From assembly GCA_946480445.1 (NCBI GenBank), contig CAMLJN010000014.1:35853-99852 (forward strand): DNA of 64,000 nt, written 5' to 3'. How positions within the stretch are numbered: the first letter of the stretch is position 1; each line of letters opens with the position of its first letter. The stretch is from an uncultured Buttiauxella sp. (GTDB lineage: Bacteria; Pseudomonadota; Gammaproteobacteria; Enterobacterales; Enterobacteriaceae). Shown piece after piece: positions 29,216 through 38,277 of the stretch. The position numbers were made by a program, and so were the translations under genes. A model generated the notes under the pieces. That model was not told the origin of the DNA and did not search any database. It was given only the letters and a program-made list of their open reading frames with translations.

Positions 29216-30067
29216 CTGCGAGGGCGTGACGCCGACCATAGATTTGAAGCGGTTGCTGAAATGGCTGGCGGAACTAAAACCGCAGGCCATAGCAATTTCT
29301 GTCAATGACAGCGGGCTATGACGCACCAGCGTTTCCGCTCGAGCCATCCGACGCTGCATAACATACTGATGCGGGGCCAGTCGGGTTGTCTGTTTAAACA
29401 TACGCGCAAAATGGAACTCGCTTAGCCCCGCCTCAAGCGCCAGTTCGGCAAGCGTCAAAGGCCCGGCGAGATGCTGTTCTATATAAGCCTGGATATTGCG
29501 TAACACCACGGGCGCAAGCCCGCCGCGCACCGCTGGTAAATGCCACTGCACGCTGCTGTAGTTCTGAACCAGATGGGTCAACAGCAGGGTTGAGGCCGTG
29601 CTCAGCGTCATATGGTTGGCACTTTGATGCCAGCTGCTGCTCAGTAAAAAATGGCGGTAGAGCTGAGTGATACGCGGATCGTCAGCAAAGATTTTTTCAT
29701 CCATGACCAGGGACGCGGGGCTGCGATCCCAGACTTGTTCGGCAATGTGCCGCAGGTGCGCATCTGTGCAGTACAGGTGGACAAAAGAGAAATCGTTGCG
29801 AATATCCCATGTCGTTTCGCTGTCCTGCGGCATCAGGCAAAATCTGTCCGGACCGCCGCCGTTTTTCCAGCCGCTGGCCGTTTTCTGGTAGGTTTCGTAG
29901 CCGTTATTGATATACAGGCTTAGGGTGTGGTGATCGCTGAGCTGGGTCACACGGTCGTGTTGATTTGACCAGGCCGCCAGCTGAATGCCTGAGCCAAGCT
30001 GCACGCTGTCATGCAGACGCGCGTTATGCTTACGCAGATTCTCAAAGGCGTGATACGGCTGGGTCAT
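29195..30067 (-). CDS. AraC/XylS-family transcriptional regulator
   Basis: A 290-residue regulator with an N-terminal sensing region of about 180 residues and two C-terminal helix-turn-helix units: LTLAELALEAGLSEFHFARM and LSLTEIAMACGFSSASHFSN, followed by the FKSMVGVTPSQLR signature. A TTG two codons upstream also opens the frame; the ATG at 30067 is preferred. It is divergent from an EamA-family exporter gene, which is its most likely target. Neither gene sits between ydcO and ydcL in E. coli, so the pair is an insertion relative to that order. Confidence 0.88.
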   Translation of the reverse strand: MTQPYHAFENLRKHNARLHDSVQLGSGIQLAAWSNQHDRVTQLSDHHTLSLYINNGYETYQKTASGWKNGGGPDRFCLMPQDSETTWDIRNDFSFVHLYCTDAHLRHIAEQVWDRSPASLVMDEKIFADDPRITQLYRHFLLSSSWHQSANHMTLSTASTLLLTHLVQNYSSVQWHLPAVRGGLAPVVLRNIQAYIEQHLAGPLTLAELALEAGLSEFHFARMFKQTTRLAPHQYVMQRRMARAETLVRHSPLSLTEIAMACGFSSASHFSNRFKSMVGVTPSQLRLTGE

Positions 30068-30244
30068 GGGCAATCCGCATTCAGACGAAAACGCTAGTGT
30101 AAGGAGTGCTGGCAGCCGTTACCAGCCATTCACCTTATGTCCGCAAAAAAATGCGCAAGAATATGCAAGTCGCGCAAAGCCGTGAAAGCCTCCTCTCTCG
30201 TTATCTGGCAAGCTGGCCACCTCGTTTGACGAAGAGATAACAGC

Positions 30245-31150
30245 ATGAACGCATTACTTTATATTCTGGTGGTGGTGATTTGGGGGACAACCTGGCTTGC
30301 CATTTATATGCAGCAGGGCGTGGTGTCGGTTCCTGTTTCAATTTTCTGGCGTTTTGCCGTCGCGGCCGCGATCATGCTGGTGACGTTAAAAACGCTTGGC
30401 AAGTTACGCCGTATCAGTCCGCAGGATCATCTCTTTTGCGTGCTTCAGGGTGCCTGCGTTTTCGGCTTTAACTTCTTCTGCTTTTACCACGCGTCGGCGT
30501 TTATCAGCTCCGGGCTGGAGTCGGTGATCTTCTCGATGGCCGTTCTGTTCAACGCATTTAACAGCATGCTCTTTTTCCGACAGCGTCCGCATCCCAACCT
30601 GCTGCCCGCCGCGATATTGGGCATTGCCGGCGTCGTCGCGCTATTCTGGCACGACCTGGTCGCAACAAAGCTTGCACCCGAGCTGCTGCTGGGCATCGGA
30701 CTGAGCGCCCTGGGAACCTTCGGCTTCTCTCTGGGGAATATGATCAGCACGCGCCATCAGCGACGCGGGCTGGAAACGCTTTCGACGAACACCTACGCCA
30801 TGCTCTACGGTACGCTGATTATGGGTATCGTTGCAGTGGTTCGTGGTGATTCATTTATGCCGGAGCTTTCGGCACGCTATCTCGGCTCGCTTTTCTATCT
30901 GGCAATCTTCGGCTCGGTCATCGCATTTGGCGCTTATTTCACGCTGGTCGGTCGCATTGGCGCAAGCCAGGCGGCTTACAGTACTCTGCTGTTCCCGCTG
31001 GTGGCATTAAGCCTGTCCACTGTTTATGAAGGCTATATCTGGCGTAACAATGCTGTTATTGGCCTGGTGATGATTCTGGCAGGCAATCTGGTGATGTTCT
31101 CAAAACCTGGCATGTTTAAGGTACTCAGCGGGCACAAAAGAGCGGCGTGA
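30245..31150 (+). CDS. EamA/DMT-superfamily exporter
   Basis: A 301-residue inner-membrane protein with ten predicted hydrophobic segments in two EamA repeats. The first begins with VVIWGTTWLAIYMQ, the characteristic G-T-W motif. These proteins export amino acids or small metabolites; the substrate here is unknown. The divergent AraC-type regulator probably controls it. A terminator follows at 31223, shared with ydcL. Confidence 0.88.
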   Translation: MNALLYILVVVIWGTTWLAIYMQQGVVSVPVSIFWRFAVAAAIMLVTLKTLGKLRRISPQDHLFCVLQGACVFGFNFFCFYHASAFISSGLESVIFSMAVLFNAFNSMLFFRQRPHPNLLPAAILGIAGVVALFWHDLVATKLAPELLLGIGLSALGTFGFSLGNMISTRHQRRGLETLSTNTYAMLYGTLIMGIVAVVRGDSFMPELSARYLGSLFYLAIFGSVIAFGAYFTLVGRIGASQAAYSTLLFPLVALSLSTVYEGYIWRNNAVIGLVMILAGNLVMFSKPGMFKVLSGHKRAA

Positions 31151-31222
31151 AGGACAGCCCCTCTGTTCGCCGGAGGAGTCTGTAGCGCTATATAAAAACA
31201 ATTAGCTCTGCTTCAGAAAAAT

Positions 31223-31247
31223 AAGGGAGCCGTTGTGGCTCCCTTTT
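31223..31247. terminator. Bidirectional terminator between the EamA gene and ydcL
   Basis: AAGGGAGCC (31223-31231) and GGCTCCCTT (31237-31245) form a nine-base stem around GTTGT, followed by Ts on the plus strand and preceded by As that give Ts on the minus strand. Confidence 0.85.
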
Positions 31248-31249
31248 GA

Positions 31250-31912
31250 CTACTTCACTTCAAACATCGCGGCATCTGTCGCCATGTCATCAATAACGGA
31301 TTTCAGGGAGTCCACGGTAATAGGTGTATTTTCATTGCTTACCGTTTTACCTTCGCCTTTACGCACAACTTTCATCACGACTTTATTGGTGGTGGAGTCA
31401 ATAAGCTCCCCTTCAAAATAGAGATTAGTCTCCATTGTGCGATGGCCTGTCGCAGCCTGCGTACCGGCCACAATCATCGCAACTGGAATGACTTCATAGA
31501 ACTGCAGGCCCTGCTTGCTGCTGTCCACCCCCGTGATGGCGCCATGGAAAATCAACGTGCGAGGCCCAGGCGTACTCACCAGCTTAATATGCTGTGCAGC
31601 GCTCGCCTTCAGCTGAGTGTTGGTATAAGCAAGGATCCTATCGAGCGTCTGCGCGCCCAACTGAGTGGTGGGTTTTGGCACCGGGTAATACGTCACCGGC
31701 GTATAAATCAGCTTGTCGTAATTACCGGATTTAAAAGCAGGATCAATCCAGCGCAAAATCGTTTTCCCCGATGGGGAAGTTGTTTGCTGTAGGCCGGAGT
31801 AATCTTTTAAAAAACCTGAATATTTTTCTGGCGCCGTGACTTTAGATGCACAGCCGGCAAGCGCCAGTAACCCAGTCAGGCAGGCGACCTTAAAAATAGT
31901 TGGAGTACGCAT
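31250..31912 (-). CDS. ydcL: YdcL lipoprotein (DUF3313)
   Basis: A 220-residue outer-envelope lipoprotein matching E. coli YdcL. The signal peptide ends in the lipobox LLALAGC, with Cys22 as the lipidated residue. The residue after it is Ala, so there is no Asp+2 retention signal and outer-membrane targeting is likely. GAITGVDSSKQGLQFYEVIP and VAGTQAATGHRTMET are conserved family blocks. Its role is unknown. It is convergent with the EamA gene. Confidence 0.92.
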   Translation of the reverse strand: MRTPTIFKVACLTGLLALAGCASKVTAPEKYSGFLKDYSGLQQTTSPSGKTILRWIDPAFKSGNYDKLIYTPVTYYPVPKPTTQLGAQTLDRILAYTNTQLKASAAQHIKLVSTPGPRTLIFHGAITGVDSSKQGLQFYEVIPVAMIVAGTQAATGHRTMETNLYFEGELIDSTTNKVVMKVVRKGEGKTVSNENTPITVDSLKSVIDDMATDAAMFEVK

Positions 31913-32331
31913 TGAGAATCCCTGTGATTTGCATAGAAGCCTCTTAGTTATAGCAAAGAGAATTTCGCTTAACTATGTAAGAAAAATAAATAGTTACGAA
32001 TTGAGAGGCGGACCGAAGAACAAAAGCACGCGCAGCTAAACAAACGTATGAATTTTCATCTGCTTTCAGACATTGCGCCGCAATCCGCAGGGTATGCCGT
32101 GCCCGCATATTAATACACATAATTTACTGTGAGCAGTCTGGCCGCTCACGAAGCCAGTGCTACAAATCGTCAATTGGTGTTCATATTCACCGCATATTAT
32201 CCCTTCTTCGCTCTTCCGGGAGCCATAACATCACGAAGAGCGGGCAAGGAAAAGTTGTTATTCATCTCTGGCCTGCGGCTAAGCAAGTCAGTAGCTAACT
32301 GCCCTTCCGGGCACACGAACAAGGAGTAGCT
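31913..32331. other. ydcL to VOC-gene intergenic region
   Basis: A 419-base region that should hold the ydcL promoter (left part, AT-rich at 31930-32000) and the promoter of the downstream VOC gene. A 66-codon frame at 32129-32329 has no recognisable similarity or ribosome binding site, and I do not consider it coding. Confidence 0.4.
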
Positions 32332-32724
32332 ATGGTTCCACATTTACGTATTGCGCGCCCGGTAACGGATTTATCCCGCAGCAAAGAACTGTACTGTCGT
32401 GGACTGGGTTTGCAACAGACAGGTTCTTTCAGGGAACACGATGGCTTTAGTGGCGTGATGCTCGGACGGGATGATTTGAACTGGCACCTTGAGTTTACCC
32501 TTTGCCATCGTCACCCGGTTGAGCCCGCCTCCACGGTGGACGACCTGCTTGTGCTCTACTTTCCTGACGAGGGTGAATGGCGCAAAACCTGCCAGCAGAT
32601 GGTGCAGGCAGGTTTTCAAAGGATCGACAGCTTTAATCCTTACTGGGATGTGGCCGGACGGACCTTTATTGACAGCGACGGTTACCGCGTGGTGCTGCAA
32701 AATCGCGCCTGGCAGCCAACTTAA
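32332..32724 (+). CDS. VOC (glyoxalase/bleomycin-resistance fold) family protein
   Basis: A 130-residue protein with the beta-alpha-beta-beta-beta repeats of the vicinal-oxygen-chelate superfamily: [24 protein letters not shown] at the start and [14 protein letters not shown] at the end. It resembles uncharacterised YycE-type proteins; the substrate is unknown. Its ribosome binding site AAGGAG is strong. It occupies the position where tehA lies beside tehB in E. coli, and its stop overlaps the tehB stop by four bases on the opposite strand. Confidence 0.85.
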   Translation: MVPHLRIARPVTDLSRSKELYCRGLGLQQTGSFREHDGFSGVMLGRDDLNWHLEFTLCHRHPVEPASTVDDLLVLYFPDEGEWRKTCQQMVQAGFQRIDSFNPYWDVAGRTFIDSDGYRVVLQNRAWQPT

Positions 32725-33341
32725 GGCTTGCGGGCCAACAGCGTGGCAAAACGCAGGCTAATGCGATTGCCTTCGGCGTCGGTTTTATGCAGCTGACCGA
32801 CGTCCTCGTTGTATTTAACCCGTTCCCAGCCTTGATAATAGCGGCTGAGTTCCCCTTCTTTAAACGCGAACGGGAAACCCAGGGTGCAAGGAAAATCCTC
32901 GGTATCCATCGCCGCAACGATCAGGTTATAGCCGCCAGCTTTGGTACAGCGCTGCATATTGGCAATCAGACCCGGGATAGTGCTGCGCTCGAGGAACATC
33001 ATCACCACGGTGGACAAAATAAAATCGTATTCCCCGTCAAAGGTCTGTTCGTTGAGGTTAACAATATCGGTAACGATATTTTTTAGCCCTTCCGCCTCGA
33101 TAATCTGATTAAGATTATGGATGCTCATCGGGTTTTTATCCCAGGCGGTCACCTCAAAGCCTTTCTGGTGTAGGTACAGGCTGTTGCGCCCGCCGCCGCA
33201 GCCAAGATCCAGCGTTTTACCCGGTGGAACAATCTTCGCAGCGTTTACCACATCGGAGTGCGTTGCGGTGAGGCCATACTTCAGGGTGTAATAATTTTCT
33301 TCAGGTAAATTCATCATCGTCGGCGTTTTAACCTTATTCAT
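32721..33341 (-). CDS. tehB: TehB, SAM-dependent tellurite methyltransferase
   Basis: A 206-residue class I methyltransferase. The SAM-binding motif is [15 protein letters not shown], followed by AWDKNPMS, and the [12 protein letters not shown] and [15 protein letters not shown] blocks match E. coli TehB. In E. coli, tehB sits downstream of tehA, which encodes a membrane channel. Here tehA is missing, so the gene must have its own promoter. The N-terminus is slightly longer than in E. coli; translation could instead start at the ATG pair near 33317/33314, giving MNLPEENYY. Confidence 0.9.
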   Translation of the reverse strand: MNKVKTPTMMNLPEENYYTLKYGLTATHSDVVNAAKIVPPGKTLDLGCGGGRNSLYLHQKGFEVTAWDKNPMSIHNLNQIIEAEGLKNIVTDIVNLNEQTFDGEYDFILSTVVMMFLERSTIPGLIANMQRCTKAGGYNLIVAAMDTEDFPCTLGFPFAFKEGELSRYYQGWERVKYNEDVGQLHKTDAEGNRISLRFATLLARKP

Positions 33342-33456
33342 TTTTTTGAATGTTTAAAATGTATTTTAGATGCATTTTATTCGATCGCCCCGCGAAACGC
33401 CACGGCTGCATTTTACCTGCTACGTTTTAAGCTGAGTCGACCGCGGAGCAAGAAGG

Positions 33457-34386
33457 ATGAACAAATACGAACTTACCGGGGATACCCGGCTGCATCACTA
33501 TCTCCATAAGGGTGAAAAACGCCAGGTAAGACTGCGACAAATTCGGGCCATCAGGCACTTCGGTGAAGTCAAAAGCGGGCAAACGGGCGGCTGGGTAGAA
33601 AGTGAAGACAGCCTCAGCCAGCAGGGGAATTGCTGGATCTATGATACTGATAGCCTGGTTTATGGCGACTCGCGCGTTGAAGACGACGCTCAGGTGCGAG
33701 GGGCCTCCACGCTTTGTCATCAGGCGCGCATCTTTGAACAAGCGCTGGTGGCGGACTCATTTATCAGCGGCGAATGTCATCTCTACGGCACCTCGCGTGT
33801 AACAGAAGGATGCCAGGTTATTGCCCTGCGCGGGCTCACCGCCGACCAGTATAAAATTCTGCAAATCTTTGGTAACGCCACGGTATCCGCGTCGCGCGTG
33901 GTGCATCAGGCGCAGATATACGGCGAGGCCAGCGTCAGCCATGCGTTTATCGAGCATCGCGCAGAGGTGTTCGGCTGCGCCGTTGTGGAAGGAAACGAGG
34001 AAAACAACGTCTGGATTTGCGACTGCGCTCGCGTTTTTGACAACGCCCGCCTTATCGCCGGCAACGGTGAGGATCAGATCCCTACGCTACGCTACTCTTC
34101 CCAGGTATACGGTAATGCGGTGATAAAAGGCGACTGCGTGCTGAAACATCAGGTGCAAGTTTTTGGCAACGCTACGCTTATCGGCGGCCCGGTTCTGCCC
34201 GATAACCACGTCCGGATTTACGGCAGCGCCCGCATTACCGGCAATGTCCTTATCGAAAATAACGTACAGATTTACGACAATGCTGCGATCGACGGGCTTG
34301 AGGGCGAAATGATCCATCTGCGCGGCATGAAAGACATCAACGGTGAACAGCGCGTGAGCCGGAGCCCTTTTTACGGTGTGTTTTAA
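33457..34386 (+). CDS. ydcK: YdcK, left-handed beta-helix repeat protein
   Basis: A 309-residue protein made largely of hexapeptide-like repeats with alternating small and aliphatic residues (for example QVYGNAVIKGDCVL and VRIYGSARITGNVLI), expected to form a left-handed beta helix like many acyltransferases. It matches E. coli YdcK, whose activity is unknown. GGAG precedes the start by eight bases. It is convergent with rimL, as in E. coli. Confidence 0.9.
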   Translation: MNKYELTGDTRLHHYLHKGEKRQVRLRQIRAIRHFGEVKSGQTGGWVESEDSLSQQGNCWIYDTDSLVYGDSRVEDDAQVRGASTLCHQARIFEQALVADSFISGECHLYGTSRVTEGCQVIALRGLTADQYKILQIFGNATVSASRVVHQAQIYGEASVSHAFIEHRAEVFGCAVVEGNEENNVWICDCARVFDNARLIAGNGEDQIPTLRYSSQVYGNAVIKGDCVLKHQVQVFGNATLIGGPVLPDNHVRIYGSARITGNVLIENNVQIYDNAAIDGLEGEMIHLRGMKDINGEQRVSRSPFYGVF

Positions 34387-34408
34387 GCGCGCCTTGCTTC
34401 GACCTGGC

Positions 34409-34963
34409 TTAGTCAACGATGCGCGCATAAATATTCTGGTCGTGGAAGCTGCCGTTGAGATATTCAGCTTCGCGCAGGCGTCCCTCAAGGGCGAAACCAT
34501 TGCGCTGCGCCACCCTGTTGCTGGCTTCATTGGTCACAATGCATTTGATAACGAAACGACGCACCGTCCCTTCAGCCGAATACTTAGCTATCGCCGCTTC
34601 AATCGCCCTGGAGATAATCCCCTTGCCCTGCTGCCCCTCATCGAGCCAGTAGCCGATATAGCCGGTCTTATTGGTTGGCTCAATCTGATTGAACGAAAAT
34701 ACGCCTACCACCTCATCGCCGCTAAAAATGAGAAACATTTTCGCGTAGCCCCGGTGATGCAGAATGTAATTTCCCTGCGCATTTTTCCTCGAGTCCTCGA
34801 CAGAAACAACATATTGCGGCCAGTTCATCGTTTTGTTAAGCCAGACCTTATTGCGTTCAACCGCCGTAAAGATCGCCTCAGCATAACGCTCATGCACAGA
34901 ACGCAGCTCCAGATCGCCATCGAGGATAATCACCTCATCCTGCCAGTTTTCAATGTCCTGCAT
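34409..34963 (-). CDS. rimL: RimL, ribosomal protein L7/L12 serine N-acetyltransferase
   Basis: A 184-residue GNAT acetyltransferase that modifies the N-terminal serine of L12 to make L7. The acetyl-CoA motif A region is IGYWLDEGQQGKGIISRAI, with flanking NKVWLNKTMNWPQYV and NRVAQRNGFALEGRLREAEY as in RimL. It has the typical length for the family. It borders the second accessory islet, which carries a type III effector-like gene. Confidence 0.93.
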   Translation of the reverse strand: MQDIENWQDEVIILDGDLELRSVHERYAEAIFTAVERNKVWLNKTMNWPQYVVSVEDSRKNAQGNYILHHRGYAKMFLIFSGDEVVGVFSFNQIEPTNKTGYIGYWLDEGQQGKGIISRAIEAAIAKYSAEGTVRRFVIKCIVTNEASNRVAQRNGFALEGRLREAEYLNGSFHDQNIYARIVD

Positions 34964-35190
34964 GGTGTTCTCCTGTTGAACATTTTACCCCCATTATCCT
35001 TAACGTAGATTTTAAATAAAGAGAAATGTACCTGCCTCGCGTGTCGCAATCGCTACAGGTTTGTAAATACATATAAATAACACTGTCTTAATATTGAGCA
35101 AGGTAAAATTAAGTACTGATAAGGTATTAACTTGATTGTACGCCTGAGGGATGTTTTGTAAGATTTTTTCGCGTACACAGGAGGTAATAG

Positions 35191-36210
35191 ATGTTACACA
35201 GCGCAGGAAATAATCACGTAATAAGCGTAGGGAATGGTTATTTAAAGGGATATATTGAGAGTGAAAAAATTGATTCTATAAAAAATAGCACCACGCCTCC
35301 AACACTGAGTATCTGGGAGAAAATTAAAGACTTTTTCTGTCATACTAACCAGAAGAAAGCTCTGGATTGCCTGTATAATCTTTATCATCATCAAGAGGAC
35401 GGATGCTGCTTAGATGTCGTCGAGAGAAATTTCAACGAACTAAAGGGATTAGTATCGGAAGGATACAAAGATAAATTCAAAATTGTCTGCAATGGCGATA
35501 CCCGGGAATATTGTATCGACGAAGTCGTGCTTCTGTCTCTGGCTGAAGAGAGATCAGCGTCATTAGAGATTATGCCGCCAGACAAAGATGATTCACCAAT
35601 AAAGGTAGACATGTCAGCCCGCACTTTACAAACTCTGGCTGAAGAGAGATCAGAGTCATTAGAGGTTATGCTGCCAGACAAAGATGATTCCCCAATAAAG
35701 GTAGACATGTCAGCCCGCACTTTACAAACTCTGGCTGAAGAGAGAGCAGAGTCATTAGAGGTTATGCCGCCAGACAAAGATGATTCACCAATAAAGGTAG
35801 ACATGTCAGCCTGCACTTTACAAACAAATAATGACCCTGAACCAGACCCGAGCGAGATGAATATCACTCTTACACCGGAACCTGAGCAAGCAAAGTCGGA
35901 TCAAAGTGAGTTTGCCCGAGCCTTTAACATAATCATGCCACAAATCCAGGATTATATGTTATCCCAGGCTCCGACTAAAATTTTAAAAAAACTCGGCCTT
36001 GATGCAATTAAAGCTAAATCAGCCGGAGAAAAAATAGAGAAATACATTAATGATGATAAATATAATAAAATTGAAAAAGAGCAGCTAATTAAAAAGGAAC
36101 TGGGCAAATTGTTAAAAATAAAGAAAATCATAGATTTAATACCACAGTACATAAAGGATATGCCGGAGTTTATAACGCTTCAAACTGAAGTGGAGAAATT
36201 AAAGAGTTAA
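35191..36210 (+). CDS. Putative type III effector with SPI-2-type (SseJ/SifA-like) N-terminal translocation domain
   Basis: A 339-residue protein. Residues 10-110 resemble the N-terminal domain shared by Salmonella SseJ, SifA, SifB, SspH and SlrP. SVGNGYLKGYIESEKIDSIK is followed by the translocation motif WEKIKDFF at 42-49 and KALDCLYNLYHHQE at 56-69; SseJ has WEKIKAYFF and CIFNLYHHQE at the same places. Residues 117-212 are three tandem 32-residue repeats with acidic DKDDSPIKVD cores. Residues 240-339 form a lysine-rich, helical C-terminus that I do not recognise; none of the SseJ GDSL lipase motifs are present. The gene has a near-perfect Shine-Dalgarno AGGAGGT and is far more AT-rich than its neighbours. 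It lies between rimL and opgD, where E. coli has the small gene ydcH. Secretion by a SPI-2-like system is inferred. Confidence 0.82.
   Translation: MLHSAGNNHVISVGNGYLKGYIESEKIDSIKNSTTPPTLSIWEKIKDFFCHTNQKKALDCLYNLYHHQEDGCCLDVVERNFNELKGLVSEGYKDKFKIVCNGDTREYCIDEVVLLSLAEERSASLEIMPPDKDDSPIKVDMSARTLQTLAEERSESLEVMLPDKDDSPIKVDMSARTLQTLAEERAESLEVMPPDKDDSPIKVDMSACTLQTNNDPEPDPSEMNITLTPEPEQAKSDQSEFARAFNIIMPQIQDYMLSQAPTKILKKLGLDAIKAKSAGEKIEKYINDDKYNKIEKEQLIKKELGKLLKIKKIIDLIPQYIKDMPEFITLQTEVEKLKS
35539..35826 (+). repeat. Three tandem 96-bp in-frame repeats
   Basis: Copies at 35539-35634, 35635-35730 and 35731-35826 each encode LAEER(S/A)(A/E)SLE(I/V)M-type units of 32 residues. They differ at only a handful of bases, and each is an exact multiple of three, so copy-number changes would keep the frame. 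The high nucleotide identity indicates recent duplication or ongoing homogenisation. Confidence 0.95.
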
Positions 36211-36320
36211 CTATTCCCAGTCTGGGCGCACTACTGCATCGCTACCGATGACAACCTTCCAGCTCTCAGCAAATAAATAACCAGACCGGATACGCTATTC
36301 CATCCTGGTCAGTAATCTAA

Positions 36321-36346
36321 GCCCCGCATCGCATATGCGGGGCTTT
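36321..36346. terminator. Terminator between the effector-like gene and opgD
   Basis: GCCCCGCAT (36321-36329) pairs with ATGCGGGGC (36335-36343) around CGCAT, followed by TTT. It lies five bases beyond the opgD stop on the minus strand and about 110 bases after the effector-like gene on the plus strand. Confidence 0.85.
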
Positions 36347-36350
36347 GGCG

Positions 36351-38009
36351 TCATGACTTCATTATGCGGTCGTCTACATAGCGACGCTTGTCCGGCGCAG
36401 GGGGGAAATACTGGTACAGCCAGGTTTCGCTGATGGCGTCACCCTGGCAGCGCAGGAACATGCGCATGTCTACCGGATCGGTGGCATCGTTCGTTGGATA
36501 CCAGTCAAACAGAATGCGATAGCCGTCGAACGGTTCAACATAAAGGATCTCAATCTGTCTGGCTTCACCGTTAGACAGGGTGATCACCGGCTCAATGCCC
36601 TTCGGCGCCGCCGCCTTAAGATCACCGCCCACGAAATCTATCGCAAAACGGCGTGACCATTTATCCGGGAAGTGTTCCCCCGGCGCCCAGCCCTCAGGGA
36701 AGCTACCCATACCGGTACGCGTGGCGTAGACGCGAGCCAGATCGGTGGTCACCGGCGGCAGGCCACTCCAGTACAGACGATATTTAAACTCCAGCTCGGT
36801 CCCAGCTTTCACCGGTTTTTCCGGTTGCCAGAAGCAAACGATGTTATCGAGCGTTTCCCCGGTCGTTGGAATCTCCATCAGGCAAACGGTGCCTTTACCC
36901 CACTTGTTGCGCGGTTCAACCCACAGGCCTGGACGCTTGTTATACCAGCCCATAATGTCCTGATAGTTGGCAAACTCATGATCGAGTTGCAGCAAGCCAA
37001 AGCCTTTCGGATTGTTATCGGTGTAGGCGTTAAACTGCAGCTTCTGCGGATTATTCAGCGGACGCGCAATCCATTCGCCGTTGCCGCGCCACATCGCCAG
37101 GCGATCGGAATCATGAATTTGTGGATGAATAGTGTCACACATGCGGCGTTCGTTGGTGCCGCAGGCGAACATGCTGGTCATTGGCGCAATGCCGAGCTGT
37201 TTGATGTCCTCGCGGGCATAAAGATGATTATCCACCTCCATGACCACGCGTTTTTCTTCACAGCTGATGATGAACTTGTAGGCGCCGGTCACGCTTTTGC
37301 TGTCGAGCAGCGCATAGACCACAAAGGTGGTGTCCCCGGCTTTCGGCGTTTCAAACCAGAACGAGGTGAAGTCCGGGAACTCTTCGAGTTGATCGGTGAA
37401 AGTATTCACCGCCAGACCGCGAGCAGACAGACCGTACTGGTAGGTATTGTCCACGGCGCGGAAGTAGCTTGCGCCAAGGAAAGAAACAACGTCGCGGCGG
37501 GCCAGCTCCGGTGCCTTAAAAGCTTTAAATCCGGCAAAGCCGAGATCCATCTGCCCTTCCAGCTGTCTGGTCTCAACTCCTGCATCGTTGTAATTAAACA
37601 GCTCGGGACGGAAGTGAATTTCACGGGACAAGTGCGTTGCGGAGTCAACGGAGAACATGCGCACGCGGCGTTTGAACCCCATCCCTACATGGAAGAACTG
37701 CACGTCCAGCTGGCGCTGGTCCAGGTTGTGCCACAGCGAATGCTCCGCGTCGTACTGAATGGCGTTGTAAGCCTGCGGCGTCAGGGTTGCCAGCGTGTCC
37801 GGTAACGGTCGCGGTACGCCGCTCCAGGGCTTTTTCGACAGGTCATGGGCCATTGCCTGAAGCACGGAGAAATCGAAGTCGGTAGTACGGCCGTCGGCGA
37901 TATCAGATTCTGCGGCAAAGGCTGCCCGCGAGAAGAGTGTTGCAAGGGCCGGGGTGCCGCAGGCTGCGGCGAGAGCCATAGAGGCTTTGATAAAACGTCT
38001 GCGGTTCAT
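36351..38009 (-). CDS. opgD: OpgD (MdoD), periplasmic glucan biosynthesis protein
   Basis: A 552-residue periplasmic protein, one residue longer than E. coli OpgD. The N-terminus NRRRFIKAS followed by an alanine-rich stretch is a Tat signal, so it is exported folded. The OpgG/OpgD domain fills the rest ([32 protein letters not shown]). It shapes the backbone of osmoregulated periplasmic glucans together with OpgG and OpgH. The flanking ydcJ-opgD-rimL order of E. coli is kept but interrupted on both sides by insertions. Confidence 0.95.
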   Translation of the reverse strand: MNRRRFIKASMALAAACGTPALATLFSRAAFAAESDIADGRTTDFDFSVLQAMAHDLSKKPWSGVPRPLPDTLATLTPQAYNAIQYDAEHSLWHNLDQRQLDVQFFHVGMGFKRRVRMFSVDSATHLSREIHFRPELFNYNDAGVETRQLEGQMDLGFAGFKAFKAPELARRDVVSFLGASYFRAVDNTYQYGLSARGLAVNTFTDQLEEFPDFTSFWFETPKAGDTTFVVYALLDSKSVTGAYKFIISCEEKRVVMEVDNHLYAREDIKQLGIAPMTSMFACGTNERRMCDTIHPQIHDSDRLAMWRGNGEWIARPLNNPQKLQFNAYTDNNPKGFGLLQLDHEFANYQDIMGWYNKRPGLWVEPRNKWGKGTVCLMEIPTTGETLDNIVCFWQPEKPVKAGTELEFKYRLYWSGLPPVTTDLARVYATRTGMGSFPEGWAPGEHFPDKWSRRFAIDFVGGDLKAAAPKGIEPVITLSNGEARQIEILYVEPFDGYRILFDWYPTNDATDPVDMRMFLRCQGDAISETWLYQYFPPAPDKRRYVDDRIMKS

Positions 38010-38277
38010 GCCTGGAAAATCGTCCTTTTATGTCGATGTATTTCGTCCTGCTTTGCGGGCAGAACTACGGCAAGCTGAAGCAACCATTACGACCGCACAC
38101 TCTAGACAAAATTCACCCTGAATCCAATGGTTGTCAGCCGGGATTCGACTTAGGGACACAGTTTTTTTATTTGAACCGGAATGGACTGAAAAATGAGGTG
38201 TTTTAAAGTACGCCTCGTCAACACCAGTCTGGCGGACAGCGCTGCGCCATCCGCCCTTTGAACCGCGCAAAAAATGT

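Noticed and set aside
35191..36210. Interpretation as an SseJ acyltransferase
   Set aside because: Only the N-terminal translocation domain is similar. The GDSL lipase motif and the catalytic Asp and His of SseJ are absent.
36672..37805. A 377-codon open frame on the plus strand
   Set aside because: It is the antisense of opgD, which matches its family over its full length. The opposite frame has no domain similarity, and long antisense frames are common in high-G+C genes.
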